Shown here: positions 11,480-23,175 of the stretch, piece by piece
How the letters are laid out: each line of letters starts with the position of its first letter
Position numbering within the stretch: the first letter of the stretch is position 1
Assembly (NCBI GenBank): GCA_029204225.1
Contig: CM055113.1
Span: 23,694,443-23,758,442, forward strand
DNA: 64,000 nt
Reading direction: 5' to 3'
From: Diphasiastrum complanatum
Lineage: Eukaryota; Streptophyta; Lycopodiopsida; Lycopodiales; Lycopodiaceae
The notes under the pieces: generated by a model
Told to the model about the DNA's origin: nothing
The model's input: only the letters and a program-made list of their open reading frames with translations
Databases searched by the model: none
Program-made: the position numbers and the translations under genes

Positions 11480-12260
11480 GGATATGAATCCCAAAAAGGT
11501 AATGAACTAGTCCCAAATTAGACATGTTGAATTCTTAAGATAGTTGACATGTAGTCCTGCTTCGAAAATCTAAGTTACTACTTAGAAGTAGAGAATAATC
11601 TACATATAGAGCAATTAGAATAAAGTGGGAACTAGAGATCACAATGATAACATTGTTATCTACGGAATTAGACACAAATCCAAATTATTCAAAAATTGGT
11701 TAATTCTTGAATACCAAGCTCTTGGAGCCTTGTCTAAGCCATAAAGGGCTTTGTGCATTCAACATGCTCGATACTTAAATTTTGGGTTGATTAATTCTTC
11801 AAGTCGTCTCATGTATATCTCTTCTTGAATGAAGCCATTCAAGAAAGTTTCTTGACATCCATTTGCTAGGGGTTTTGAAGGCTTCTACATTAGCTATGGC
11901 AATGAAGTGTTCTATTTGAGATAACGTATAGTTGACTCCAAGGACTGGAAAGTATTCTCTAGCCACAAGTCTAGCCATCCAATTAAATATAAATACATCA
12001 TAATTGTATTTTCCTATGAAAATCCATTTGTAGTTAATAATCCTTCTCCTCTTTAGAGGATCAATTAGAGTTGGAATTCTGATTTTTCATGAAAAAGTCA
12101 AATTTTTTGTTCATGACGTTTTGCCATTGGACTACATTTTTGTCTTAACATTTCTTCTTCTACAATCTGTGGCTCATCTTTTAATGTTAAGAATGCATGT
12201 GGAGTTTATCTAACAAGCTATTGAGATCTTGTAGATCCTCAAAGTGTCTAGATCTATTCT
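11480..12260 (-). pseudogene. Heavily decayed copia reverse transcriptase
   Basis: Read on the minus strand in several frames: LQDLNSLLDKL from the integrase-RT linker, a degraded segment with GVNYTLSQIEHFIAIANVEA (from the ETFAPV region), then MHKALYGLDKAPRAWYSRIN, a clear copia RT block. The following YVDD region has decayed to LYVDYS. Gag, protease and integrase are not recognisable upstream. The AT-rich 12500-13080 stretch to the right shows nothing. Confidence 0.72.
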
Positions 12261-12499
12261 GATTCGGATTTTGAATATGATTCTTGGTGAGATGCATGAT
12301 GCATTGGGCCACATATATTACAATGAATCAATTTCAGAAGTAAAGATGCTCAATCAGCTTTATTCTTGGGGAATTGACATCTAGACTGTTTTCTTAGTAT
12401 ACAAAACTCATAGTGTGAGTATGAATAGAATTAGATATATCAAGGCCATTTTCAAGTTGATGTTCATACATGTACTTAAAGCTCGTCATATTGAGATGG

Positions 12500-13080
12500 T
12501 TGAACTCTAATACCATAATTTCTTGTTGGGTCTATTGTGGAATCAGTAGACATCGTGATAGATTTATGAGAGAAATCATGACAAAACTTGTAGAGATATC
12601 TCCCCCCAAGTCCTCTTGCAAGGATCTTACCTTTCATGTATGAAATCATACATTATCCGATATTGAATTGTGTTGAATCTTTAGAGTCAACAATTTTTTC
12701 TATGTTTAAATATTTGAATGTTTACTTAGATTTCAAGTATCTCTGTAAATTCCTGTAATTTATTATATTTTGAAAATATAAAAATTTAGAAAACATCGAT
12801 TAAAATTTTTTTTTTTTTTAAGCAAGCACTCCTATTTAATAATGTGTTAAAATCTAAGTTTTTTTCAATTTTTTTTAAATAAGTAAAAATATCGTTTTTT
12901 CTTATTTTAGTAGTTACGTGATTAATGATTTATTTTAATTAACATTGTTATTAAATATATACTAATATAAAGATGATAATAATAATATATTAATTAATTA
13001 ATTTAGCATGACTAAAATGTTTGACAAAATAAGATGTTTTTTTTAAGTATTACAATATATTTTCTTAAAGCATCTTAAAT
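12500..13080. other. AT-rich unassigned stretch
   Basis: Very AT-rich sequence with short homopolymer runs and no coding motif on either strand. No repeat boundary was recognised. Confidence 0.45.
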
Positions 13081-13081
13081 A

Positions 13082-13435
13082 TTGGTTTTTTTTTTTTTTA
13101 AATCAAAATTTCAAAAGAATGGGTATCCATGTCATAGAGCAAGTTCACACATGACCTTTCACAAAGAGTACTTCACTTCTTTGTTGGCATATGGAGATGA
13201 CAAGATGGTGATCTACACGGCCAATGATGGTGAGTGTGCAATCAAAGGGATTGGCACAATTCCTATTTCTCTCTCTACAAATAGGAATGTTCATTTCGAG
13301 GATGACTTGTTTATTCCATCTATTACCAAGAATTTGCTTAATGTGAGTCAAATGCTAAATAAGGGCCTCAAGGTGGAGTTTGATGGTCATCATGTTTATG
13401 GCAAATCTAGTTTTACTTGTGTGTCAATAAGTTGA
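13082..13435 (+). pseudogene. Copia protease fragment
   Basis: Beyond an artefactual poly-T-derived start, the frame gives ASSHMTFHKEYFTSL (just downstream of the lost DSG of the active site), YTANDGECAIKGIGTIPI, and FIPSITKNLLNVSQMLNKGL, the protease flap and linker to pre-integrase typical of plant copia. No other part of this plus-strand copy is nearby. It is an isolated fragment in the opposite orientation to its neighbours. Confidence 0.78.
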
Positions 13436-14505
13436 TGACTAGAAAAACAAATCAAATGGTCGTTTTCCACATTGGGTAAGCACATTGTCTATAGCAAACT
13501 TGATGCATTTGTGTAAGTAGAACTCAAATTTTCAATTTGTCCCTCATAAGAAGGGAATTGCACTTTATGCATTTGTGAACGCATAAGTCAGATTTTCGAT
13601 TCATCCCTCATAAGAAGGGAATCTCACTTTATGCATTTAATTTGAGGCTTTCCATAGCCTTTTTAATCCATTTAATAATCACTATTATTCTGTAAATTGG
13701 TCGTAATAATAAAGCAAAATCCAAAATAAATTTGTCAATAGTAGTTCACATGGCCCATGAAACTACAGATTTCCCAAACAATTTGTGGTAGTGGTAGCAA
13801 TATAATGGCCTTAATCTTTTCAAGGTTCGTAATTATTCCCTGACACAATACTATGTGGCCTAATTTTGGTCCATGTGTGACCTAGACATTTTAAAAAATG
13901 AAAGATCAGGTCTGTAAGGGCTGCAGACAGACTGGCGAATTCTGATATACTTGGTTGGTTCAAAAAAAAGGTCACTTGGGTCACTTCTTTTCAAAGAAAA
14001 TGCCCAAGTTGACTCTTTTGTTGCTTTCCCCCGGCTTGATAAATTGCTCCACAGTCAAAATTTAAAAGTTACAACTTAGATTGAAATCGAGCGAACAATG
14101 AAGTTATGAACTATATAGTGAAAACCGAATAGCTGGTATCAAACTATACACGTCACAAATAATACATATGATATCAAAATGAGCTGAATAGTTAATGGCA
14201 AATACTGAATCCAAAGTCATGACTCATGAGAAAGAGGCGCTAAAAGAGAGAAATGGAATCACGATTGAACCAAGCCCGGGCTGTCCGAAAAAATTTCTGG
14301 TCCCGATTCTTTTCTTATTTGAATCGGACCTGACGATTCTTTGACGAATCGCGATTTGTGAGCCAACAAATTGCGATTCGTGGAAACACTAGTGTGAAAG
14401 ACTCGTGTTGTTGTTGGAAGATAGAAGACAAACAAACAAGCAAACACACAACACGGAAGCAAGAAAACAAAGGAAAAGAAGCTAGGTAAAAAACATACTT
14501 AAAAA

Positions 14506-14520
14506 GCGGCAACGGCGCCA
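14506..14520 (-). other. Ty3/gypsy-type primer binding site
   Basis: On the minus strand the string TGGCGCCGTTGCCGC matches the well-known PBS of plant Athila/Tat-type gypsy elements. The LTR should lie to the right and the internal region to the left, but neither has a recognisable domain. Confidence comes from the string alone. Confidence 0.5.
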
Positions 14521-14524
14521 ATGG

Positions 14525-15790
14525 TGGAAGTAAATCTGATTTGTCAATGTTTGGCTAGATCTACTGACAATGTGATGTAGTATAGAGAGGATCGTCCACT
14601 TCCTAAGTTTCTACCAGGCTTCAGACAAAATGCGAGATAGAAAAAAACAATGATGAAGCACTAAGGCTTACCCAACTGGTGCTCGAATTAGAAATAAAAC
14701 TAATCTAAGATGACAAAATGCAAAACCTTACTAAGGCTTACCCAACTAGCAAGGAGCTTAAACTAAATCTTAGATTAACACCCAAAGGGATTGAAAATGA
14801 TAGAATGCGGCTAAACTAAGCATAAAGCGATTAAAAACATGCCACAATAAAAACCAATGAAAGGAGGCAAGAGGAGGCCCGAGCACCTTCTCTCAAGCTA
14901 TGCACCTTCCAAAGGGAACACCAAGAAATAGAATGACTTCTCAAATAGAGAGCAATTTAGCATAAGTGTTATTTACAAGGCACATACCTCTCATTCTATG
15001 GCAAGGAGGGTCTTCCATAAGTATCCACTAACTTATAAGACTAATCTATTTCTAGCCTTTGTAGAACTTCTAACTTAGGATTTAGAACTTCAAAGTTTCT
15101 TAACTTAGGAAAACTTAAGATAAAATATTTCTAATCTAAGTTTCCTAAGTCATTAAGCTTCTACTCATGGGCTTACAAACACATGCCATGGCGGAAGTTA
15201 ATTAACAAACACTCGTACGTGGACTTACAAAACACATGCCACGGAGTTTTTTTTTTTTGTGTTAGCACAGATGTAACATCACACTTCAATCTTGTCACAA
15301 GTGCTTCTTGGACTGTCATAAATAGTTTGTGTCTACAATATACAAAGTGCATATGATAAATACTTTCAAATTAAAAGATCATTTAAAATAGTGAAATGGA
15401 AATAGACAAATTTCTCTCTAAAAAAAATTTATCTCTAATATTCTCTTCTCATTTATGCAAGGGAGAGTTGTCCATCAACAACCCTTGAGAGAACACTTCT
15501 GATGAATTAATCTCTTGCATGTTCTTCCACTCAGATATTCCCATCTCAATAGTAATGAGTTTCAGTGTTCGAGTGAAAGTTGTTACTTTTATTTAAGATT
15601 TTGAGGCCCCTTGCGCTGGCTAGCCTTTTATTTCAAAATTCTCCCGTTTATCAAAAAATTTATCAACAAGGGCCCAAACCTAAAAGAAATAGAAATTAGA
15701 ATTAGAAATAAAATTAAATTAACTCCATGACAAGCATAGGACTTTGAAAAGAATTACAATTATGATGAGAATAAGAATTTATGACAAGAT
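14525..15790. other. Unassigned intergenic sequence
   Basis: No coding motif was recognised. CTTACCCAACT strings recur near 14670-14750 and ACACATGCCA strings near 15180-15240, suggesting eroded repeats. It may include gypsy LTR sequence belonging to the PBS at 14506-14520. Confidence 0.35.
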
Positions 15791-16284
15791 TTATAATTTA
15801 CAGAGAACATAGCTGGGTATGACGAGCGTAAGAATAACAGCCATCCATGATGAGAATAGCATACAAAAATTCACCTGGCCACTACGGAAGGCAAGTTGAT
15901 AAAAGTTGTCATATTTTGTGAGCTCTGCGTTGGATTCTTTGAATCGAATGATAGGCATGTCTCTTGCGCATAGCTTCATCTCTACAAAGCCGAATCTTTA
16001 TCATGTCTCATTCAGATTAAAAAGTGACGCGATTTATCCTCCTCTTTTACAAGGATTTTGGGATATCGTTCTTCTTCATCCTCATCAAACTGGTCAGCAA
16101 GCCCTTTTCCTTGAACATGAAATTGTGAGTCTCCTTTGTCAGGCTTCTCAGCAACATGAATATATAATTCGATCAATTTTGTATTGTTGACACCGCTTGT
16201 GAAGTAGGACATAAATTTTCTTTTGTCCTTCTGAGGGACATCTTGGAATCTACCAGACATTTTGAATGTAATGTTTGATGTCAA
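15791..16284 (-). CDS. Two adjoining unknown minus-strand frames
   Basis: Two neighbouring frames occur. The right one (16284-16012, 90 residues) includes MSGRFQDVPQKDKRKFMSYF and an acidic DEDEEERYP stretch. The left one (15979-15791, 62 residues) includes PIIRFKESNAELTKYDNFYQ and a hydrophobic C-terminus (FSSWMAVILTLVIPSYVL) that could span a membrane. They are not in one frame, and no family is recognised. Both could be exons of one gene, parts of an unrecognised transposon, or chance. No splice junction joining them was found. Confidence 0.2.
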
Positions 16285-16544
16285 AAATACTATTTAACCT
16301 GGAAACATAATGAAAATATAGAGATATTTTAAAAAATATTCTATGCAACATACAAATTCTCCCAAAAAAAAAACATTTTCAAGACAAATTACTAGATTTT
16401 TAACATCATATTAAGTGAGTTTTTTCTTTAAAATTTAATTAAAATACAAATATTATATAAATTTTCTTTCTTTTATGTCGAAAAAAATCTTTTGTAGCAA
16501 AGTGAAATTCATTATGATGGACATAGCATCGTAAACTCTCAGGT

Positions 16545-17065
16545 CTATGCTCGGCATAACAAGATATGAAAGTAACAAGCGTTTGCTATGTTGAGCATAA
16601 TGAGATAAGCCAGTGGCCTCACTGTTGTGCTCAGCATAGTGAAAGATTTTGCTATGTCAGGCATAGCGAAGCAAAGTCTAAGCTTACACCATGTTATGCT
16701 TAGCATAGCATGTGAAGGACATTGAACGTGTTTTCTATATTGAGCATAGTTAAATAAAGAGGATCCATCATCGATGTTGTGCATAGCATCTGAAGCAATT
16801 GCTATGTTGAGCGTAACAAAGCGAAGTAGATGGTCAACCTTCTTCCTATGCTGAGCATAGCAAAGGATAGTGTAGATTAGTTCATACCTATGCTCAGCAT
16901 AGCTAGCCTCTAAAATTAAGAACAGCTGTTATGTTGAGCATAATAAAGAAGATTTTATAACCTAAATGATGGGCTCAGCGTCAACGAATATTCTCTATCT
17001 AAAAACAGTTTTTATTTTAAAATGTTTAATTTAAAATAGAGATGAAATTTATGTTATGCTTAGTA
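16545..17065. repeat. Decayed tandem array of a short palindrome (about 41-bp period)
   Basis: About a dozen imperfect copies of CTATGCTSAGCATAGC occur, for example near 16545, 16585, 16651, 16849, 16886 and 16929, mostly 37-44 bp apart. Many are followed by a purine-rich spacer. The core is self-complementary. The array is non-coding and does not match the LTRs or hAT ends seen elsewhere in the window. Confidence 0.8.
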
Positions 17066-17304
17066 TGGCAAACGATTTACAGGAGAAAAAAATAAGTGTC
17101 CATCTTACCTCAGTCCAAACATGGTCCACAAATGAGGTGCCTTATGCTTGGTTTTGGGTCCTTTAATTTTTTTTTAAAATTTACATTCATCTTTGAAAAT
17201 CAACGTTTTGTGGACCGACCACCAGTCACGAATTCCACCCGATTAACCGACCTCCTTAAGGTGACTGCGACCCACACACCCATGACTCCATTAAGATGCC
17301 AACC

Positions 17305-17395
17305 TTAACCCTCAACTATAAACCCATCTCTAACCCTTAGCATAACCCTAACAATTAACCTAAATTGAGATCCTAACCCTAACCCTAATTCTATT
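17305..17395. repeat. Short degenerate telomere-like (CCCTAA) stretch
   Basis: Several scattered CCCTAA units, including CCTAACCCTAACCCTAA, occur over about 90 bp. It is short and imperfect, so it is an interstitial telomere-like patch and not a chromosome end. Confidence 0.6.
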
Positions 17396-17839
17396 AGTAT
17401 TTAAGACAAATTTGTCAAAGCAACTTCATTAAAAAATTTGGCAAATGAAGTACAAAATGTAACCCCATCTCCAACTTGCCTTTTCTTGTCCACAAAAATG
17501 AGCATTGATAGCTCCATCGTTGTGATAAACTTTTACAACAAAATGAATTCCAATCACTGCTAAAAGTGACGAAGAATGCACATTTGATTGATCTAGATCC
17601 AAACCATGAGCTAGAATGAAGACTAGTTAGTTACCAAAATTAGCTTATCTTGGCATTTAACTCCACTTATAGATTTGATCAAACACTCCAAAGAAAGGTG
17701 CAGCAAGCTTCCTAGACCTTCAATCAACCTTACTACCATAAATGCATAAGATCACTCACATATAGTAATACTAACTCGCCACATAAAGTCAATGTGAAGG
17801 AAAGTGGAAAAATTCAATTTTCTCATCATCATACAACAA

Positions 17840-17863
17840 GATATATATATATATATATATATA
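17840..17863. repeat. (AT)n microsatellite
   Basis: About 24 bp of AT dinucleotides in otherwise unassigned sequence. Confidence 0.9.
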
Positions 17864-18190
17864 ATCTAGGATTTAGGTTTTCCCTTCATCCATATGTGAC
17901 CTAACCCTAAATTAAATACCTTAAAATAGGTCGTCAACCCTAGAATTGACCTCATGATCTCGAGATTCACCAAGAAGGCAAAAATTGCTAAAAAATAGTT
18001 CTACATTCTCTCTACAATGCTAATGTACATTTTGTATTCATTAGTGAAGATGCCATTTGACCTTGTTTGAGGAATTAACATGATTAGACATAGGGCTAAG
18101 AATCTATACATGTGGCATATGCCACATCACCACTTACAAGTGGAATTACATCAAATTAGTCAAGCGTGATTTTTCAATACTCCTCACAAT

Positions 18191-18802
18191 TTAGCTAGAC
18201 GATAACATAGCTTTACTAGTTAAGCCAAGGTCTGATCTAAGCTTAAAAAATGAAGCATTTTGAAGAGGCTTTGTCAATATATCAGAAATGCATTCTTCAC
18301 TTGAAACATGCTCCAATGAGACCTCCTTAGCTTGGTCTTTCTCCCTTACAAAATGGTGAGCAACTTCCATGTGTTTGCTTCTTGTATGGTTGATTGGATT
18401 GGATGCTAGGTGTTGGGCCGAGATGTTATCATTGTAGATGAGTGGAGTGACACCTGATATGATCACTTTGTGCTCGTCAAACAACCTTTTGATCCAAAGC
18501 TCCTCCTTGGTTGTGGTTGTTAGAGCCTTGTACTCAACCTCAGTAGATGAAAGAGATATTGTTTGTTGTTTCTTTGATAGCCAAGAAAGCACACCTTCTC
18601 CAATGAAGGTTGCAAAGGCACTTGTTGAATTTTTATCCCTTTGGTCCCTTGCAAAATCTGAATCACTAAAAGCATGCAAGTTAATAAAGTCACCTCTATA
18701 AAGAATTCCAAAATCCAGTGTACCCGAGATGCATCTCAATATCCTCTTGGCACATTTCCAATGGATATGGATCCTGCAAATTTTGGCTAAGCTTGCAAAC
18801 AC
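18191..18802 (-). pseudogene. Copia RNase H, open for 203 residues
   Basis: The longest open copia frame on the left side. It reads IHWKCAKRILRCISGTLDFG, FSDSDFARDQRDKNSTSAF, LSWLSKKQQTISLSSTEVEY, HTRSKHMEVAHHFVRE and SDILTKPLQNASFFKLR, a complete RNase H from the last RT helix to the element end. Sequence to the right (18810-18935) continues the RT C-terminus (LIGPLMWITITRPDLF) with a stop. It is intact only because the decay fell elsewhere; the rest of the element is broken. Confidence 0.88.
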
Positions 18803-18939
18803 TATAGAAAAGATCAGGTCTTGTTATGGTTATCCACATTAAGGGGCCAATAAGTTACCTATAAAGAGTGATGTCCTTGAGGAATCTTTCATCCTCTTTA
18901 CATCATGCTCCATGGGAGCTTCTACATGCATTGGTCATC

Positions 18940-19752
18940 CAAAGATATTGAGTAAAATGGTGTCCAGAAACACCAATGATAAAACGATTTGGTCAAGGTC
19001 GGAAGGTCTAGAATGGGAATGTTATCTTCCAGGCTCTTAGGACAACAATAAGAAATTAATCTGACAGCAACAAGCAGAAAGGATCCTTCACAATAAAATA
19101 TGTTTGGCTTTTGATTCCTCTCAACAAGCATGAGGAATTAGTTCTTATCACAACAAGCAAACAAAGCAGAACAACAATTAAGTTCTTTATCTAAACACAT
19201 AGCTCATTCAGAAGTTCCGATTAGAGTTAAGCTTAAGGCATCGGCTAATTCCCTATACACATTAGTTGGAATTGTCGCTCCCAGTTGTCGCTTGTAAGTC
19301 CACGTTAGAAAATCTGGAATTCAGTACAAGTGAAGAGTGAATGCCGCAAACAGATGTCTATCAAAATCGGTGACAGACTAACTCAAAGTGTGTTCGCTCA
19401 ATTGATAAGAAGTGCAACTGTAACAGATAACAGAGGAAAGGAATGCAAACTGGCTCTCTTCTCTCTATTGATAGTTGATCTCAACGTCTGCATAAGTACA
19501 ATGGCTCTGAGTGTCGCCCTTATAGGAATGAACATTGGCTTAAGCGTCGATCACCAACCGTTAAGGTGTCGGTTGGGATCCGCTAATGTGTCGCACAAAA
19601 CATCGCAAGTTCTTGATTACAATGAATTTACAAAATGCAAATAGGCCTTTACATAAATTTAGGAACTATAGCATATTTTCATGTACAAAAATTAAAAATT
19701 TTACAATATAAAACATTAAATTTGGATAATGTGAGATCATAGGCCTCCACAG
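18940..19752 (-). mobile_element. About 0.8-kb insertion splitting a copia RT, probably a solo LTR
   Basis: Copia RT sequence reads up to FICQSN at 19753 and resumes at LLNIFG near 18950, with non-coding DNA between. On the minus strand the insert starts TGTGGAGG and contains a TATA-like CCTATAAGGGC (near 19530) followed by a leader-like region, as LTR promoters do. No matching target duplication was found, so the exact ends and the solo-LTR call remain provisional. Confidence 0.45.
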
Positions 19753-20370
19753 TTAGATTGACAAATGAAGACATAATCTAAATATCTAAGTACTTCCATA
19801 TCCAAAATGAAGTGCAAATGGCCAAGATCTACCATCTTGAATTCATGGATAGATCTAGCTTAGTTTTCTCAATCCCTTCTAAGTTATCTCCACTAAGTAT
19901 GCTATCATTAACATAAAGCAATAAAAGTACAATATCTTTTTCACTAAATCTTATGAACAAAGTGGGATCATACTCACTAAGATTAAATCCAATAGAGATA
20001 AGAAACGTATTGAGTCTTGTTATGATCTTCCCACTCTTCTTGATGTTGCATACATTGGTAGAGAACCCCAGAATGAAACCAAGATCTAAGAGTTGGCCAA
20101 CACTAAACAAATTCTTAGTGATGCTAGGAACGAAGAGAATACCATATATCTTAGTCTTTTTGGAAGATCCTAAGCATAAGGGAATGGATCCCACACCTTA
20201 AACTTTACATTCATGATCATTTGTTGTAAAAATGGACTTTATAGGTCTTACATAAGGTGTGAGTTGATGAACTCCCTTTTACCTAACATATGGGAGCTAG
20301 CCCCACTATCTATCCACCAAGGATCTACACCTTTGACACTTGATGATGAAAAGGTTGACATCGTGGGTGA
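19753..20370 (-). pseudogene. Copia protease fused to RT by internal deletion
   Basis: From right to left: DPWWIDSGASSHMLGKREF near 20340-20260 is the protease active site. Then LFVPSITKNLFSVGQLLDLG (protease flap) runs in one open frame straight into LISIGFNLSEYDPTLFIRFS and LLLLYVNDSILSGD, which is RT around a mutated YVDD (YVND). The pre-integrase, the whole integrase and the first half of RT are missing. MVDLGHLHFILDMEVLRY follows in a shifted frame. The fusion sits near 20060. It belongs with the RNase H at 18191-18802. Confidence 0.85.
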
Positions 20371-20849
20371 GTCCTTGTCAGGGAAAGCTCCTCAAGATCC
20401 TACTTACAAGACAAAACAATAGAGAACACACTGTGGAGAAACCACCCAACCAAGTAGAAGCAACTGATCAATCTCCAGAAGCTTCTCCCCCAAGACAAGG
20501 AATAGGAAGCAAGAGTAGAGAGAGAGGACATGGCAATGAATCACCAAAATAATAATGGAGTAGGGCAAATTTCCACCAGTTATATGGACCCAAGAACACC
20601 CTGTGCATGCAACCATGCAAGGTCTAAACTCTCCTATTAATAATTCCAATTGTTATTGATACTCTACACATGCATTGACTGTCCTAAACCATGTACTAAC
20701 TCCAATTAGTGTGTCTGGGCCTCACAAGGTTATTAAATACTTTACGGATCTCGTTCAATATGACATGGCATAACCAATAATCTCGAGCTCTGGAGTACCA
20801 TCATGTATCCAAGTCTAGGACTATATTGAATCCTATAATTAGACATAAC

Positions 20850-20945
20850 ATTCTTCCCCCTTGAACTGCTCATGTCCTCATAAGCGGAACTTGGGAAGAT
20901 TCTTCTTTATGCTATCAATTCTCTCCCACGAATCATCATCGAATT
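20850..20945 (-). pseudogene. Ty3/gypsy C-terminal tail with polypurine tract
   Basis: The minus strand reads DDDSWERIDSIKKNLPKF, the usual end of a gypsy integrase/chromodomain region, then a stop-containing tail and the purine run AAGGGGGAAGAATGTTATG, i.e. polypurine tract and LTR start (TGTTATG). An LTR should extend left from about 20856, but its far end was not found. Confidence 0.5.
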
Positions 20946-22700
20946 AAGCACTCAAAGATAGAACAATTTCTCAATTGTTTATCTCTAGTTCTGAGCACTT
21001 TCTCAGGTTACAAAGGTACACTAAGCGATAAATGTGAAAAAAAATACTTGATAAATCAACAAGATCTTAGCCAAATCTGGTTGCACATCTAGAAATAGCT
21101 AAAAGATAGAAATCACTATTTTATGCATGCTAAAACTTAAAAATGCATAAAGATCTAATCATAAAACATTTAAATACAGTAAGGAACTGACCCTTTTTTA
21201 CAACAACAACAACCTATTGTCCTTCACACGCAAGATCAATCATAAAATCAAAACCAAGATACCAAGAGAAAAACACATGAGATGGACATAGAATCATAAG
21301 TGAATTCTCTACATAAAAAGAGAATACATTAATATGTTCTCCACACTTCTACTGCTATTTATAGCTTCTCAAATGTCATTAGGCCACTTTCCCTAAACTT
21401 TTCCTAAATAGTAATTTCTTGGTATCTCACCAAATGACCTAGAAATTCTTGTCTAGATGCGGTGTATCAAATTAGCCAATTAGAATGGGTTCAAACTCGA
21501 CCCCATCCACTTATCTACTTGCCAAAAATGGTACAAACACTATTTAGGCCTTTATTGACAAAAAAAAATCTATCTCTAACTTGAGATCTAAATTTGGCCT
21601 CAAAATTGCCAAGATCAAACAACTAAACTAGTTGAATTGTTCACACTCCCTCTTCAACTAGTTTCAGCATAGAGTTAACCATACTACTTTGATCATGCGA
21701 GAGGCCGAGGCTTTGCCAGCAACGTAACATTTCCAACATAGTTTGTAGGATCAAACTTTTTACTCCACTTTTTGAAGAGATACGAGAAGTTGGACCTTCA
21801 TTGCCTCCAACAACGATTGTGACACTCAGGGAGCTCTATATCTGCATTCAAAAAGAAAAGCTATTGCTAAACGGTTGCCAAAAAGCTAGCCTCATTGGCT
21901 GCTTATGGGGATTGAATCAGTCTCTGGATAGTTTCAGGAGCTTACCCAAGACAAAGAGGCATATTGTGAACCTTGTATGAGAATAAGTGAATCATCCTTG
22001 AAGTACGTCAAGCCATACAAAAGTATTTGGCCTCACTAGTTTCAAGCTCAAAAAGTATGTGATGCAAATTACTAGTGGTAAAAGCAATTGTGGACTAGTC
22101 AATTTGGCATGAATAATCTTGGTGATTCTTTCGTTGGCTCGAAAGATTAACATATTGAGAGGGAGAACATTCAAGTTTTGAGAATTGAAAGCAAAGTTTA
22201 TTCGTCTACAATGTAGTTACATAGCCATCCTTGAGTTTGCAACCTAAATCTTTAGCATTTTTGTTCCACTTTGCATCTTCCCTAGGATTGATGGTTTCAA
22301 AGTTTTATTCATTGACAGACATCACAGGCCTTTATGTAGATGTGGATATCTTGGAAGCGGGTTGGAAACGCAATAGTTCTCAAAACAAGGTTTATGCTCA
22401 AATTTCACCTATGGTCACCCTCCGCTCCCAAATGATTAACACAAGCTACTTTAGTTGTATAACATGTCATTTGCACATAGAGAGCAAGCACATTATTTGT
22501 TATGAGGTTGAGAAAATTCGTCTTAGAAGACCTATACATGATAATAAGACAAGAGAATGTAATTGAATTTAGGTGCAAGCTAATAGATAAATTCTTCCCA
22601 ATGGCAATTTGACTATTTTTATGGAACTGTTAAAGATTTCAAAATGTAGTAATGAGCTTACTATACAATGTGAGGCTTGACAACTTAGATCTCATGTGTC
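20946..22700. other. Mostly unassigned repeat-derived DNA
   Basis: Apart from the LTR junction near 21645, no coding domain, RNA gene or repeat was recognised on either strand. Confidence 0.35.
21646..21660 (-). other. Polypurine tract and LTR start of another minus-strand element
   Basis: On the minus strand GAAGAGGGAG is followed by TGTGAACAATTC, the expected junction between a polypurine tract and a 3' LTR. The LTR would extend left from 21645. Sequence to the right (21660-22200) is open only in short stretches and no domain is recognised. Confidence 0.5.
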
Positions 22701-22705
22701 ATGGG

Positions 22706-22821
<116 letters not shown>

Positions 22822-23009
22822 CATTAATGTCTTTTTCATGCCAAAAGACATAAGACTTGTAAATGTACTTGTCAAGTATGTGGTATTAGTGCATATGAAA
22901 CATCTCAAAAATAATAAAGAAAAAAACAACATATCTAAATACTATGAGTTGAGATGAATGACATGGAAACAACATCAACTTTTCCGCCAGTGTCCGCTCG
23001 CCATAGATC

Positions 23010-23175
23010 TCGCACACTTGCTCGTAGATTTTGAGGAATCTGATAGAATTCTAAATATAGGACACAAAGTAGAATTTGAATCTGATCAATGTGAAGCAGT
23101 CAATGGGATAGGCAAGATCCTAGCACTCAGAAAGAGACATGGATACTTGTACAGATTAAGTCATAGAGTATAAGT
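23010..23175 (+). pseudogene. Copia GAG-pre-integrase scrap
   Basis: The frame contains ILNIGHKVEFESDQCEAVNG and RKRHGYLYRL, resembling the protease-to-pre-integrase linker of plant copia, where a GHKVEF-type block and GNLYKL-type end are common. No neighbouring domain supports it, and the sequence to 23460 shows only degraded frames. Confidence 0.5.

Noticed and set aside
14259..14521. Minus-strand frames with a signal-like hydrophobic start
   Set aside because: They overlap a gypsy primer-binding region and palindromic repeats, and have no recognisable family.
17305..17395. Chromosome end or true telomere array
   Set aside because: Units are few, degenerate and embedded in ordinary repeat DNA.
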